Origin: Oscillatoria salina IIICB1
GTDB taxonomy: Bacteria; Cyanobacteriota; Cyanobacteriia; Cyanobacteriales; SIO1D9
Length of the DNA: 50,638 nt
NCBI RefSeq assembly: GCF_020144665.1
Contig: NZ_JAAHBQ010000020.1
Location: 1-50,638, forward strand
Reading direction: 5' to 3'
Shown here one piece after another: positions 42,794 through 50,638 of the stretch (the stretch's first letter is position 1; each line of letters begins with the position of its first letter). A program made the translations under genes and the position numbers. The notes beneath the pieces are model-generated. The model saw nothing but the letters and a program-made list of their open reading frames with translations. It did not search any database and was not told where the DNA came from.

Positions 42794-43219
42794 ATGAGTG
42801 AATGGATATCCTTACCGTTCCCGAAATGCCCAAGATGCCAACAATCTTGGGTAAGAAGTTACCATGATTGCTTGTGGACTGGCGAAGCTTTAGTTGAGCC
42901 TTATCAAAGACAAGCAAAATGTCAAGGTTGTGGTCAGCAATGGCTTTTACTCAATAGTAATTTTAATTGCTCTTGTGGCTATAGTTTTAGCGCATGGGAA
43001 GTAGAAAATGCTCTTTCTACGACTCAACTACTAAGAAATCGGTTGCTTGAAAAACTTAATGAAATGGATAGTTACGAAAGAACTATTATTTCTAAATCTC
43101 AAAGTTCATTTCAGCAATGGATTTACGATATCAGCTACGAAATAGGCAGAGTATTAGGGACAACAGTTTCAAAAACACAAGAGTTAATTAAAAATTTCTT
43201 CGATAAGTGGTCATTTTAG
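42794..43219 (+). CDS. Zinc-ribbon protein sharing the module of the preceding gene
   Basis: A 141-residue protein. The N-terminal 65 residues hold a double-knuckle zinc ribbon: CPRC near residue 12, CQGC near residue 45, and CSCGY near residue 60. The C-terminal part (about 85-141) reads MDSYERTIISKSQSSFQQWIYDIS followed by IGRVLGTTV and a basic amphipathic end. This aligns with the second half of the preceding protein (LDDHQLSILQKSEKDFRSFVADI). The gap to it is only 16 bp. No function is known. Convergent with the giant gene. Confidence 0.65.
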   Translation: MSEWISLPFPKCPRCQQSWVRSYHDCLWTGEALVEPYQRQAKCQGCGQQWLLLNSNFNCSCGYSFSAWEVENALSTTQLLRNRLLEKLNEMDSYERTIISKSQSSFQQWIYDISYEIGRVLGTTVSKTQELIKNFFDKWSF

Positions 43220-43309
43220 CCATTTTAAGGCGATCGCCTTCATTATTCCAACGCGATCGCTTCCTATTCTACACGGCATCAAGTTTGATTGAAATATGTG
43301 ATTATTCGG

Positions 43310-43357
43310 AGTCGTCTTCAGACGACTTTAGCTTTTAGCCAGTGACTTAAACTGGCT
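43310..43357. terminator. Double hairpin between convergent genes
   Basis: AGTCGTCT-TC-AGACGACT (43310-43327) followed by AGCCAGT-loop-ACTGGCT (43337-43357), with TTTT between them on the plus strand and AAAAGC on the other. It lies between the GTPase unit and the giant gene and fits a bidirectional terminator. The two palindromes also resemble a dispersed cyanobacterial repeat. Confidence 0.65.
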
Positions 43358-43368
43358 ATATAGTTAAC

Positions 43369-46300
43369 TTAAACTACCGTAAAATCGACACCGAAAACAA
43401 AATCGTTGTAATCTAAATCGCCGCCATTAGCACCATCTTCAAAACCAACTTTATTGTCTCCCAGCAAAGCTACTTGGTCAACAATACCTGGATTTGCTTC
43501 GCGGAAGGGGAAGTAAGCGGTTTCACCATCAACGAGGAAGTAAGCTGCATACAAACCTGAGTCTAGCTCTACAGGATTTGTCCCATTTTCACCTAACTCG
43601 ACGACACTTTGCGCGATCGCGGCTTCTTGATAACCGGTATCCCCCGGTGCAAGCAAATTACCCGATACTGGATCTTGGACTCGTCCCGATTCATCAGCTA
43701 ACTGATACAATCCTGCACGATTGTCTAAACGAGATTCGGTGCTGGGGAAGACGGTAAACTCTGCTAACGCCTTTTTCCCAGTGGCTAAATCCCGTAAATC
43801 AAATACTTCTAGTTGTTCATTACCTTGTAAAATTGCTCCCAGAGGGGTTGCTTTATTCGTGACTTCGACTTTCACGGTTAAATCGTTAAAGTCGCGATCG
43901 CCGCCGCCGAATTGGTCTTCCCAGTTTAAAAGATAGGCGCTATTGCCCAAATCTTCCACTTCTAGGTGGTCGAAATTGTCTTGATTTCCTCCTGGTGCAA
44001 AGAAGATATTGCTGCTTAAATCCTCTCCTAGAGCCAACTCAGCCAACACTGTATCGGTGGTTCCATCCGTAACCATGTAAAATCCTAGCAAGTCATTAGT
44101 TTGGAATTCTCGAATCGTCATCGGAGACTTACAATCTTGTAAACCCTCACCAGCAAGCGCAGAAAAGATTACTTGTGAGGAATTTAAAGCAGCTTCTAAA
44201 TAACCTCGATCTCCTGGTAAAAAGTCAGTTACTTCGTCTCCGTCAACATCGATACCACCGTTAAGATCGTTAAAGACAAACACTCCTATTTCATTCGTTA
44301 CCGCAGCGTCGTAGATTTCTTCGAGGGTAAATTTCAGGTTTGCTGTCCGTCCGATTTCTCCTTCAATTTGGAAGATATTGTCATTGTCCTCCAAGTTATT
44401 TAGGGTAATACCTAAGTCAGAAATATCGGTATCGAAATCAATTTTGAAGACAATATCGTTGTAATCTTCCTCACTGGTAGCTAAGACATCTTCAAAACTA
44501 AAGGTATTATCTCCTAACAACAAAAGTTGGTCAGTTTCATTAGGATTTGCTTCTAAGAATGGGAAGTAAACATCGCCATCATCGGTGAAAATATAAGGAG
44601 CATATAATCCTTCCCGGATAAATTCGCGACCAGTTCCCAACTCCCCAAATTCAAATTGTGTTTGAGAAAGCGCAGCGCGTCTGTAACCGATTTCTCCTGG
44701 TGCAATCAGATTACCAGTAAAGCGATCGCGTACCACCCCCGATTCATCTACTAAGCGATACAAACCAACTTTATTCTCTAATAAAGACTCGGTACTGGGT
44801 AAGACTTCTGCACTGACGCGGATGAATTCGTTCGAGGTGACATCCCGGACATCAAAGACTTCTTGTTCTTCCTCACCCTGGAGACTCGCACCCAAAGGAC
44901 GATTTTCCGTAGTAATCTCCACATCTACCACAAAATCGTCAAAATCGCGATCGCCACCACCAACAACATCTTCCCAATTTAAAGTATAAGAACTGTCAGT
45001 TATATTCGTAACATTGAGATGATCTAAATTGTCAGGATTCGCTGCAACTGAACCGAAGAAAACATTACTTGTTGGGTTATTTCCAGCCGCTAAAGCAGCT
45101 AAAATGCTATCTGTTGTTCCATCTTGAACCAAATAATAACTCAATAAATCTCCGATTTGAAAATCGCGAATTGTCATCGGAGGTTCGCAATCTTTCAAAC
45201 CACCAGGAAGCGCGGAAAAGACTACTTCTCCACTTTGTAAAGCAGCAGCTAAATACCCCTCATCATCAGGAGTTAAATCAGTTACTCCATCTCCATCGAG
45301 GTCAATTCCCCCTTCTGTGTCGTTAACTCGAAATACTCCTAATTCATTGATTAAACTTACTTCCGTATCTTCATCCAGAGTATACTTAATCCGCGCAACT
45401 ACATCAGCAGGTCCATCAATTTCAAAGACATTATTTGGATTCGGAGTAATTTCAAAATCATCGAGACTAACAACAGTTAACTCGTCAGTTGTCTCATCTT
45501 CCCCAACATTTCCTGCTTCATCGATCGCTGTTACCTCAAGATTATAAGTATCAGGATCGAGAGAAATATCGATTGTATCATCCGGTAGCGTCCAAGTACC
45601 GTCACCATTATTAATCGCTTCGTATTCGACACCATTAACTGTGACAATCACCGTCGCATTTGGATCGTCAATTGTCCCTGTCAATTGAGGAGTTAAATCG
45701 AGAGTAGTTAAGAAATCTACCGTTACCGTCGGTGGAATTAGATCGATAATTAGTTCATCTTCAGTAGGATCGTTAACCGTCGTATTTCCCGCTTCATCGA
45801 TCGCATTAACCACGATATCGTAACTACCGGGATCTAAAGGAGTCTCAATCGTATCATCCGGTAGCGTCCAAGTTCCGTCACCATTATTAATTGCTTCGTA
45901 TTCGACACCATTAACTGTGACAATCACCGTCGCATTTGGGTCGTCGATTGTTCCCGTTAACTCTGGAGTGCGATCGCTAGTTTGCAGAGGATTTATAGTT
46001 ACCGTTGGGGGAGTAGTATCGACAACTAACTCACCAGAAGTATCAGCAGTATCAGTATTCCCATCGCGATCGGTAGCAACTACTTCAACATCATAAGTCC
46101 CTTCCGGTAAAGGAGCGATCGTATTATCCGGAATTGTCCAAGTTCCATCTCCATTATTAATTGCGGGATAGTCTACACCATTGATGGTAACAATCACATC
46201 TGCATTGGGATCGTTAACCGTTCCTGTTAACGGAGGAGTATTATCTCCTGTAACTAAGGGATCGATTGTCACCTCTAAGGGTGCGATAATCGTCAATTCG

Positions 46301-49300
46301 TCGTCAGTATCATCTTCTCCCGTATTTCCTAAAGGATCTGTTGCTGTTACCTCAACATCATAAGTTTCATTGAGGAGAGGAATATCGATGGTATCGTCGG
46401 GTAAGGTCCAAGTTCCATCTCCATTGTTAATTGCAGGATAGTCTACACCATTAATTGTCACGACTACATCTGCATTTGGGTCATCTACAGTTCCGGTTAA
46501 TTGTGGGGTAGGATCTTCAGTCGTTAAAAAGTTGACTGTTACTTCCGGAGGTGTGGTATCGATGGTTAACTCATCAGTAGTCTCATCTTCCCCTGTATTT
46601 CCCGAAGGATCTGTCGCGGTGACTACAACATCATAAGTTCCATCTTCGAGTGGAGCGATCGTATTATCTGGAATCGTCCAAGTTCCATCTCCATTGTTAA
46701 TTGCAGGATAGTCTACACCATTAATTGTCACAACTACATCTGCATTTGGGTCATCTACAGTTCCGGTTAATTGTGGAGTTGGGTCATCTGTAGTTAAAGG
46801 ATTAATTGTAACTACTGGTGGTGTGGTATCAGTTTCATCATCAATAATCGTACCCGTTGCTGGTTCGTCATCCAAACGAACATTGACTGGATTAAACAAA
46901 CTGATGGTAAAGTCTTCTGAGGGTTCTTCTAGTTCGTCGTCTAGAATCGGTACGGTAATTGTGACAGTGGTTTGACCTGCGGGTATATTAAGCGTACCGG
47001 AGGTTGGGGTGAAGTCTTGACCTCCTGTAGCTGTACCGTTGTTGGTGGTAAAGTCTACACTGATATCTTGTTGGGATGGTGTATCGAGATTGAGTGTAAA
47101 GGTAATTATTCCATCAGTTTCGTTAACGATGACGTTAGGATTCTCGAAAGATAGCGTGGGTGTCGCATCATCGTCGATAATTGTTGCAATCCCAGTATTG
47201 TCACCAAATCGCGCGTTATTGCTAGGGTTAGAGAGATTAAGATTAAAGGTTTCGTCAGCTTCGTCAATCCCATCTTGTAAAATATCAACGCTGACAGTTG
47301 CGGATGTCTCTCCTGGAGAAATGGTTAAGGTTCCAGTAGTAGGAGTATAGTCATTATCCGCGATCGCGTCTCCATCTGCTGTACTAAAGTCTACTGTAAC
47401 TGCTTGGGAGATTGCTTGGTCGATACTGACGGTAAAGTTAGCGACTCCATCTGCTTCGTTAACAATAATATCGTCAATCGCAATCTCGACAGGTAAATCG
47501 TTATCAACAATTGTACCTGTTGCTTGTTCGTCTTCGATCCGAACGTTGACTGGATTGGATAAGCTAACGGTAAATTCTTCTGCTGGTTCGTCGTTTAAAT
47601 CTTCTAAAATCGGGACGGTAATTGTCGCGGTGGTTTGTCCTGCGGGTATATTAATTGTACCGGAGGTTGGGGTGAAGTCTTGATTACCTGTTGCTGTACC
47701 GTTGTTGGTGGTAAAGTCTACACTGATATCTTGTTCGGATGGTGTATCGAGATTAAGTGTAAAGGTAATCGTTCCATCAGCTTCGTTAACGACAACGTTG
47801 AGATTCTCGAAAGATAGCGTGGGTGTCGCATCATCGTCGATAATTGTTGCAATTCCGGTATTGTCACCAAATCGCGCGTTATTGCTAGGGTTAGCAAGAT
47901 TGACACTGAAAGTTTCGTCTAGTTCGTCAATCTGATCTTCTACCAGATTAACGCTAATTGTCGTTGCAGTTTGACCTGCGGGAATAACAATCGTACCAGA
48001 AGCAGTTCGATAGTCATTTTCGGCGATCGCGTCTCCATCTGCTGTGCTAAAGTCTACTGTAACTGCTTGGGAGATTGCTTGGTCGATACTGACGGTAAAG
48101 TTAGCGACTCCATCTGCTTCGTTAACAATAATATCGTTAATCGCAATCTCGACAGGTATGTCATTATCGGTAATTGTTCCGACACCTCGATCGTCTACAA
48201 TATCTGCATTTGTCGCATTGGTGAGATCGACGGTAAATGTTTCGCTGGGTTCGTCGATGGTATCCTCTAAAATGGGGACGCTAATTGTTGCTGAGGTTTC
48301 ACCTGCGGTAATCGTAACACTACCCGAATTAGGAGTATAGTCAGCAGACGCGATCGCACTTTCATCATTGGTTGTAAAATTAACGATGACATCTTGGGAT
48401 GTTTCCCCGGTTAAGCTAACTGTAAATGTCGCTTCTGCGTCAGCTTCGGAAACAGTTACGTCATTGATACTTATTTCTGGTAGTCCGTCATTGTCGTTAA
48501 TTGTCGCAGTTGCAGTATCGTCGCTAAGATTAACGTTACTCGGATTATCTAATTGAATGCTAAATGTTTCGTCAGGTTCGTCGAGATTATCGTCTAAAAT
48601 CTCCACCGTAATTGTAGCTGTCGTTTGACCTTCCGGGATGAACAGAGTACCAGAATTAGGCGTAAAATCGTTATTAGTTGCAGTTCCGCTTACGGTAGTA
48701 AAGTCTACACTAAGATCTTGTCCGCTTGGTGCATCTAAGTTAACGGTAAAGACAGCGACACCATCATCTTCATTGACAATAATATCGTCGATCGTTAAAT
48801 TCGGTTTACCATCATCATCTTCAATTGTCGCAGTACCAGTATCGTCAACGATATTAGCATTACTCGGATTAGCTAACTCGACGCTAAAAGTTTCCTCAGC
48901 TTCGTCAAGATTATCGTCAGTAATCTCTACCGTAATTGTAGTGAAAGTTTCACCCGGAGCGATCGTCACAGTACCAGAATTTCCGGTAAAATCTGCTTCT
49001 GTCGCACTTCCGGTTACTGTAGTAAAGTCTACCGTAATCTCTTGTCCGCTTGCTGCGTCTGAGGAAACGGTAAAGACAGCGACACCATCATCTTCATTGA
49101 CAGTAATATCTTCAATAGTCAGATTTGGTTGTCCGTCGTTGTCCAGAATTGTCGCAGTACCAGTATCGTCTGCAATATTAGCATTACTCGGATCGCTTAA
49201 CTCGACGGTAAAGGTTTCGTCAACTTCATCCAGATTATCGTCTAAAATCTCTACAGGAATATTAACTGATGTTTGTCCTGCGGGAATGACTACAGTACCG

Positions 49301-50638
49301 GAAGTTGGTGTAAAATCACCATCACCTGCACTTCCGGGTGCTGTGGTATAGTCTACACTAACATCTTGTCCACTCGGTGCGTCTAAACTAACGCTAAAGA
49401 GAACATCTCCATCGTCTTCGTTAACGGTAAGATCGTTGATGCTGATATTTGGTTGTTCATCATCGTCGGTAATCGTCGCAGTCGCAGTATCATTAGTAAT
49501 CGTTGCATTACTGGGATTTTCTAGTTGAATGCTGAAAGTTTCATTCAGTTCGTCAAGCAGATCGTCTACAATCGGTACGGTAATTGTTACCGCAGTTTCT
49601 CCAGCCGCGATGTTTAAAGTACCGTTGGTCGGAGTATAATCGTCCTCGGTTGCTGTTCCTGGTACGGTGGTAAAGTCTACGCTGACATTTTCAGAACTTG
49701 GTGTATCTAGTAAAACGGTAAAGACAGCTACCCCGTCACTTTCGTCAACTGTAATGTTGTCAATGCTTAAACCAGGTAGTCCATCGTCATTGACAATTGT
49801 ACCCACACTTTCATCTGCATTCGGGTCAATAGTCGCATCACCAGTAACGCTATCTAAATTGACAGTAAATGTTTCATCGGGTTCAAACGTGGTATCACCG
49901 TTAACTTCAACGGTAATTGTTTGTGTCGTTTCACCTACGTTAAACGTGACACTACCATCATTATCGAGATAATCACCATTAGCAACTGTAGCCGTTCCAT
50001 CATTCGTCGAATAATTAACTGTGACTGGTTGCGATACAGGTGCAGACAATGTAATTTCAAAAGTATAGGCTGTAGTTCCTGTATTTCCTTCGTTTTGAGA
50101 GATAGTAGGGGGAGTTATACTAACTAGAGGTTGGTCATCATCGTTGAGAATTGTCGCAAGACTATCATCTGCATTAGGGTCAACGGTTGCATTCCCGGTA
50201 ACGCTGTCTAAACTTACAGTAAACGTTTCATCGGGTTCAAAATCTGTATCACCATTAACTTCAACGGTAATTGTTTGAGTTAAGGTTTCACCAGGGTTGA
50301 AAGTTAAACTACCGTCGTTATCGTTGTAGTCACCATCAGCAACCGTAGCTGTACCATCATTAGTGCTGTAGTTAACAATAACAGGTTGCGACGGATCTGC
50401 CGAGAGCGTAACTTGATAAATATAGAGGGTAGTTCCTGTATCTCCTTCGTTTTGGGAAATAGTCGCGGGACTAATACTGACTATTGAGGGAGTTACATCA
50501 TCATCAATAATTGTAGCTGTTCCGGTGTCATCGGCGATCGCTGCATTATCTGCATTATTTAAGCTAACACTGAAGGTTTCGTCATCTTCGTCTAAGGTGT
50601 CATTAATTACAGGAATTGTAATTGTCGCAATGGTTTCT
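43369..50638 (-). CDS. Giant Calx-beta / Ig-like / DUF4114 repeat protein, N-terminus cut by window
   Basis: The frame is open through base 50638, so at least 2,422 residues are present and the N-terminus is missing. From the N-terminal side there is a partial and about eleven full Calx-beta repeats of roughly 110 residues (each ending ATITDDD or similar). Five Ig-like repeats of about 92 residues follow (PPxVTINPL, LTGTVDDPNADVVVTI, NNGDGTWT). Four DUF4114-like domains in A-B-A-B order close the protein (GGGDRDFDDFVV, EEDYNDIVFKIDF, GGGDRDFNDL, DLDYNDFVFGVDF). Composition is acidic and threonine-rich with almost no Lys or Cys, typical of Ca2+-binding secreted adhesins. The DYND and DRDFDD loops are likely calcium ligands. 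No RTX nonapeptides, PEP-CTERM or wall anchor is at the C-terminus; export by type I secretion is only an inference. Confidence 0.88.
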   Translation of the reverse strand, partial: ETIATITIPVINDTLDEDDETFSVSLNNADNAAIADDTGTATIIDDDVTPSIVSISPATISQNEGDTGTTLYIYQVTLSADPSQPVIVNYSTNDGTATVADGDYNDNDGSLTFNPGETLTQTITVEVNGDTDFEPDETFTVSLDSVTGNATVDPNADDSLATILNDDDQPLVSITPPTISQNEGNTGTTAYTFEITLSAPVSQPVTVNYSTNDGTATVANGDYLDNDGSVTFNVGETTQTITVEVNGDTTFEPDETFTVNLDSVTGDATIDPNADESVGTIVNDDGLPGLSIDNITVDESDGVAVFTVLLDTPSSENVSVDFTTVPGTATEDDYTPTNGTLNIAAGETAVTITVPIVDDLLDELNETFSIQLENPSNATITNDTATATITDDDEQPNISINDLTVNEDDGDVLFSVSLDAPSGQDVSVDYTTAPGSAGDGDFTPTSGTVVIPAGQTSVNIPVEILDDNLDEVDETFTVELSDPSNANIADDTGTATILDNDGQPNLTIEDITVNEDDGVAVFTVSSDAASGQEITVDFTTVTGSATEADFTGNSGTVTIAPGETFTTITVEITDDNLDEAEETFSVELANPSNANIVDDTGTATIEDDDGKPNLTIDDIIVNEDDGVAVFTVNLDAPSGQDLSVDFTTVSGTATNNDFTPNSGTLFIPEGQTTATITVEILDDNLDEPDETFSIQLDNPSNVNLSDDTATATINDNDGLPEISINDVTVSEADAEATFTVSLTGETSQDVIVNFTTNDESAIASADYTPNSGSVTITAGETSATISVPILEDTIDEPSETFTVDLTNATNADIVDDRGVGTITDNDIPVEIAINDIIVNEADGVANFTVSIDQAISQAVTVDFSTADGDAIAENDYRTASGTIVIPAGQTATTISVNLVEDQIDELDETFSVNLANPSNNARFGDNTGIATIIDDDATPTLSFENLNVVVNEADGTITFTLNLDTPSEQDISVDFTTNNGTATGNQDFTPTSGTINIPAGQTTATITVPILEDLNDEPAEEFTVSLSNPVNVRIEDEQATGTIVDNDLPVEIAIDDIIVNEADGVANFTVSIDQAISQAVTVDFSTADGDAIADNDYTPTTGTLTISPGETSATVSVDILQDGIDEADETFNLNLSNPSNNARFGDNTGIATIIDDDATPTLSFENPNVIVNETDGIITFTLNLDTPSQQDISVDFTTNNGTATGGQDFTPTSGTLNIPAGQTTVTITVPILDDELEEPSEDFTISLFNPVNVRLDDEPATGTIIDDETDTTPPVVTINPLTTDDPTPQLTGTVDDPNADVVVTINGVDYPAINNGDGTWTIPDNTIAPLEDGTYDVVVTATDPSGNTGEDETTDELTIDTTPPEVTVNFLTTEDPTPQLTGTVDDPNADVVVTINGVDYPAINNGDGTWTLPDDTIDIPLLNETYDVEVTATDPLGNTGEDDTDDELTIIAPLEVTIDPLVTGDNTPPLTGTVNDPNADVIVTINGVDYPAINNGDGTWTIPDNTIAPLPEGTYDVEVVATDRDGNTDTADTSGELVVDTTPPTVTINPLQTSDRTPELTGTIDDPNATVIVTVNGVEYEAINNGDGTWTLPDDTIETPLDPGSYDIVVNAIDEAGNTTVNDPTEDELIIDLIPPTVTVDFLTTLDLTPQLTGTIDDPNATVIVTVNGVEYEAINNGDGTWTLPDDTIDISLDPDTYNLEVTAIDEAGNVGEDETTDELTVVSLDDFEITPNPNNVFEIDGPADVVARIKYTLDEDTEVSLINELGVFRVNDTEGGIDLDGDGVTDLTPDDEGYLAAALQSGEVVFSALPGGLKDCEPPMTIRDFQIGDLLSYYLVQDGTTDSILAALAAGNNPTSNVFFGSVAANPDNLDHLNVTNITDSSYTLNWEDVVGGGDRDFDDFVVDVEITTENRPLGASLQGEEEQEVFDVRDVTSNEFIRVSAEVLPSTESLLENKVGLYRLVDESGVVRDRFTGNLIAPGEIGYRRAALSQTQFEFGELGTGREFIREGLYAPYIFTDDGDVYFPFLEANPNETDQLLLLGDNTFSFEDVLATSEEDYNDIVFKIDFDTDISDLGITLNNLEDNDNIFQIEGEIGRTANLKFTLEEIYDAAVTNEIGVFVFNDLNGGIDVDGDEVTDFLPGDRGYLEAALNSSQVIFSALAGEGLQDCKSPMTIREFQTNDLLGFYMVTDGTTDTVLAELALGEDLSSNIFFAPGGNQDNFDHLEVEDLGNSAYLLNWEDQFGGGDRDFNDLTVKVEVTNKATPLGAILQGNEQLEVFDLRDLATGKKALAEFTVFPSTESRLDNRAGLYQLADESGRVQDPVSGNLLAPGDTGYQEAAIAQSVVELGENGTNPVELDSGLYAAYFLVDGETAYFPFREANPGIVDQVALLGDNKVGFEDGANGGDLDYNDFVFGVDFTVV

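Noticed and set aside
43369-50127. Several open frames on the plus strand (60-237 codons) inside the giant gene
   Set aside because: They are antisense frames produced by the biased, repetitive codon use of the Calx-beta and Ig-like repeats. They have no start signals and simply mirror the repeat period.
1-50638. tRNA or rRNA genes
   Set aside because: Reading the intergenic regions, I found no T-loop-like GTTCRA segment with pairing acceptor arms and no rRNA-like sequence. A covariance-model scan would settle it.

Overview
The window is chromosomal DNA of a cyanobacterium. It carries psaF and psaJ of photosystem I, a tocopherol pair (gamma-tocopherol-type methyltransferase plus homogentisate phytyltransferase), a PEP-CTERM protein, and a high density of the HIP1 octamer GCGATCGC. 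Intergenic heptamer arrays of the GATTGGG / GATTAGG type and interspersed palindromes also fit a cyanobacterium. I cannot fix the genus from the sequence.

Layout. 0-3.5 kb: the end of a phosphonate-type ABC permease, a PEP-CTERM protein, tsaD, then the divergent psaF-psaJ operon closed by a HIP1-built terminator. 3.5-18.4 kb: dnaG, a two-enzyme cell-wall hydrolase, small envelope proteins, an SGNH hydrolase, an O-methyltransferase, a Ser/Thr kinase with a periplasmic PPC domain, a YraN-type nuclease, queA, a ten-TPR exported protein and the KtrA/KtrB potassium uptake pair. 18.5-28.7 kb: a GAF-PAS class III cyclase with adenylate-type specificity residues, the tocopherol genes separated by three 67-bp tandem repeats, ilvE, cobA-hemD, a PAS-GGDEF-EAL protein whose GGDEF is degenerate, and coaE. 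28.7-38.9 kb: a tandem RNase III-like protein that has lost nearly all catalytic acids, a compact cobalamin operon (2H phosphoesterase-cobH-cobL), holA, ureE-ureF, and a TIGR03943-type membrane protein in a run with a beta-propeller-like protein and two small cyanobacterial proteins.

38.9-43.3 kb looks like an accessory, conflict-type island. It holds a DUF6932 nucleotidyltransferase-like gene coupled by an ATGA overlap to an XRE-type HTH gene (toxin-antitoxin-like), a vMAP-type STAND NTPase, and, divergent from it, a three-gene unit: an Era/YfjP-like GTPase and two small proteins that share a C-terminal module. One of the small proteins carries a glycine-zipper membrane segment and the other a zinc ribbon. 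This unit and the catalytically dead double RNase III are my best candidates for undescribed biology.

43.4 kb to the end is one giant gene on the minus strand, cut by the window edge. It encodes at least 2,422 residues: about eleven full Calx-beta repeats plus a partial one, five Ig-like repeats and an A-B-A-B set of DUF4114-like domains at the C-terminus. It is a predicted secreted calcium-binding adhesin or matrix protein.

I saw no tRNA, rRNA, CRISPR array, insertion sequence or prophage.
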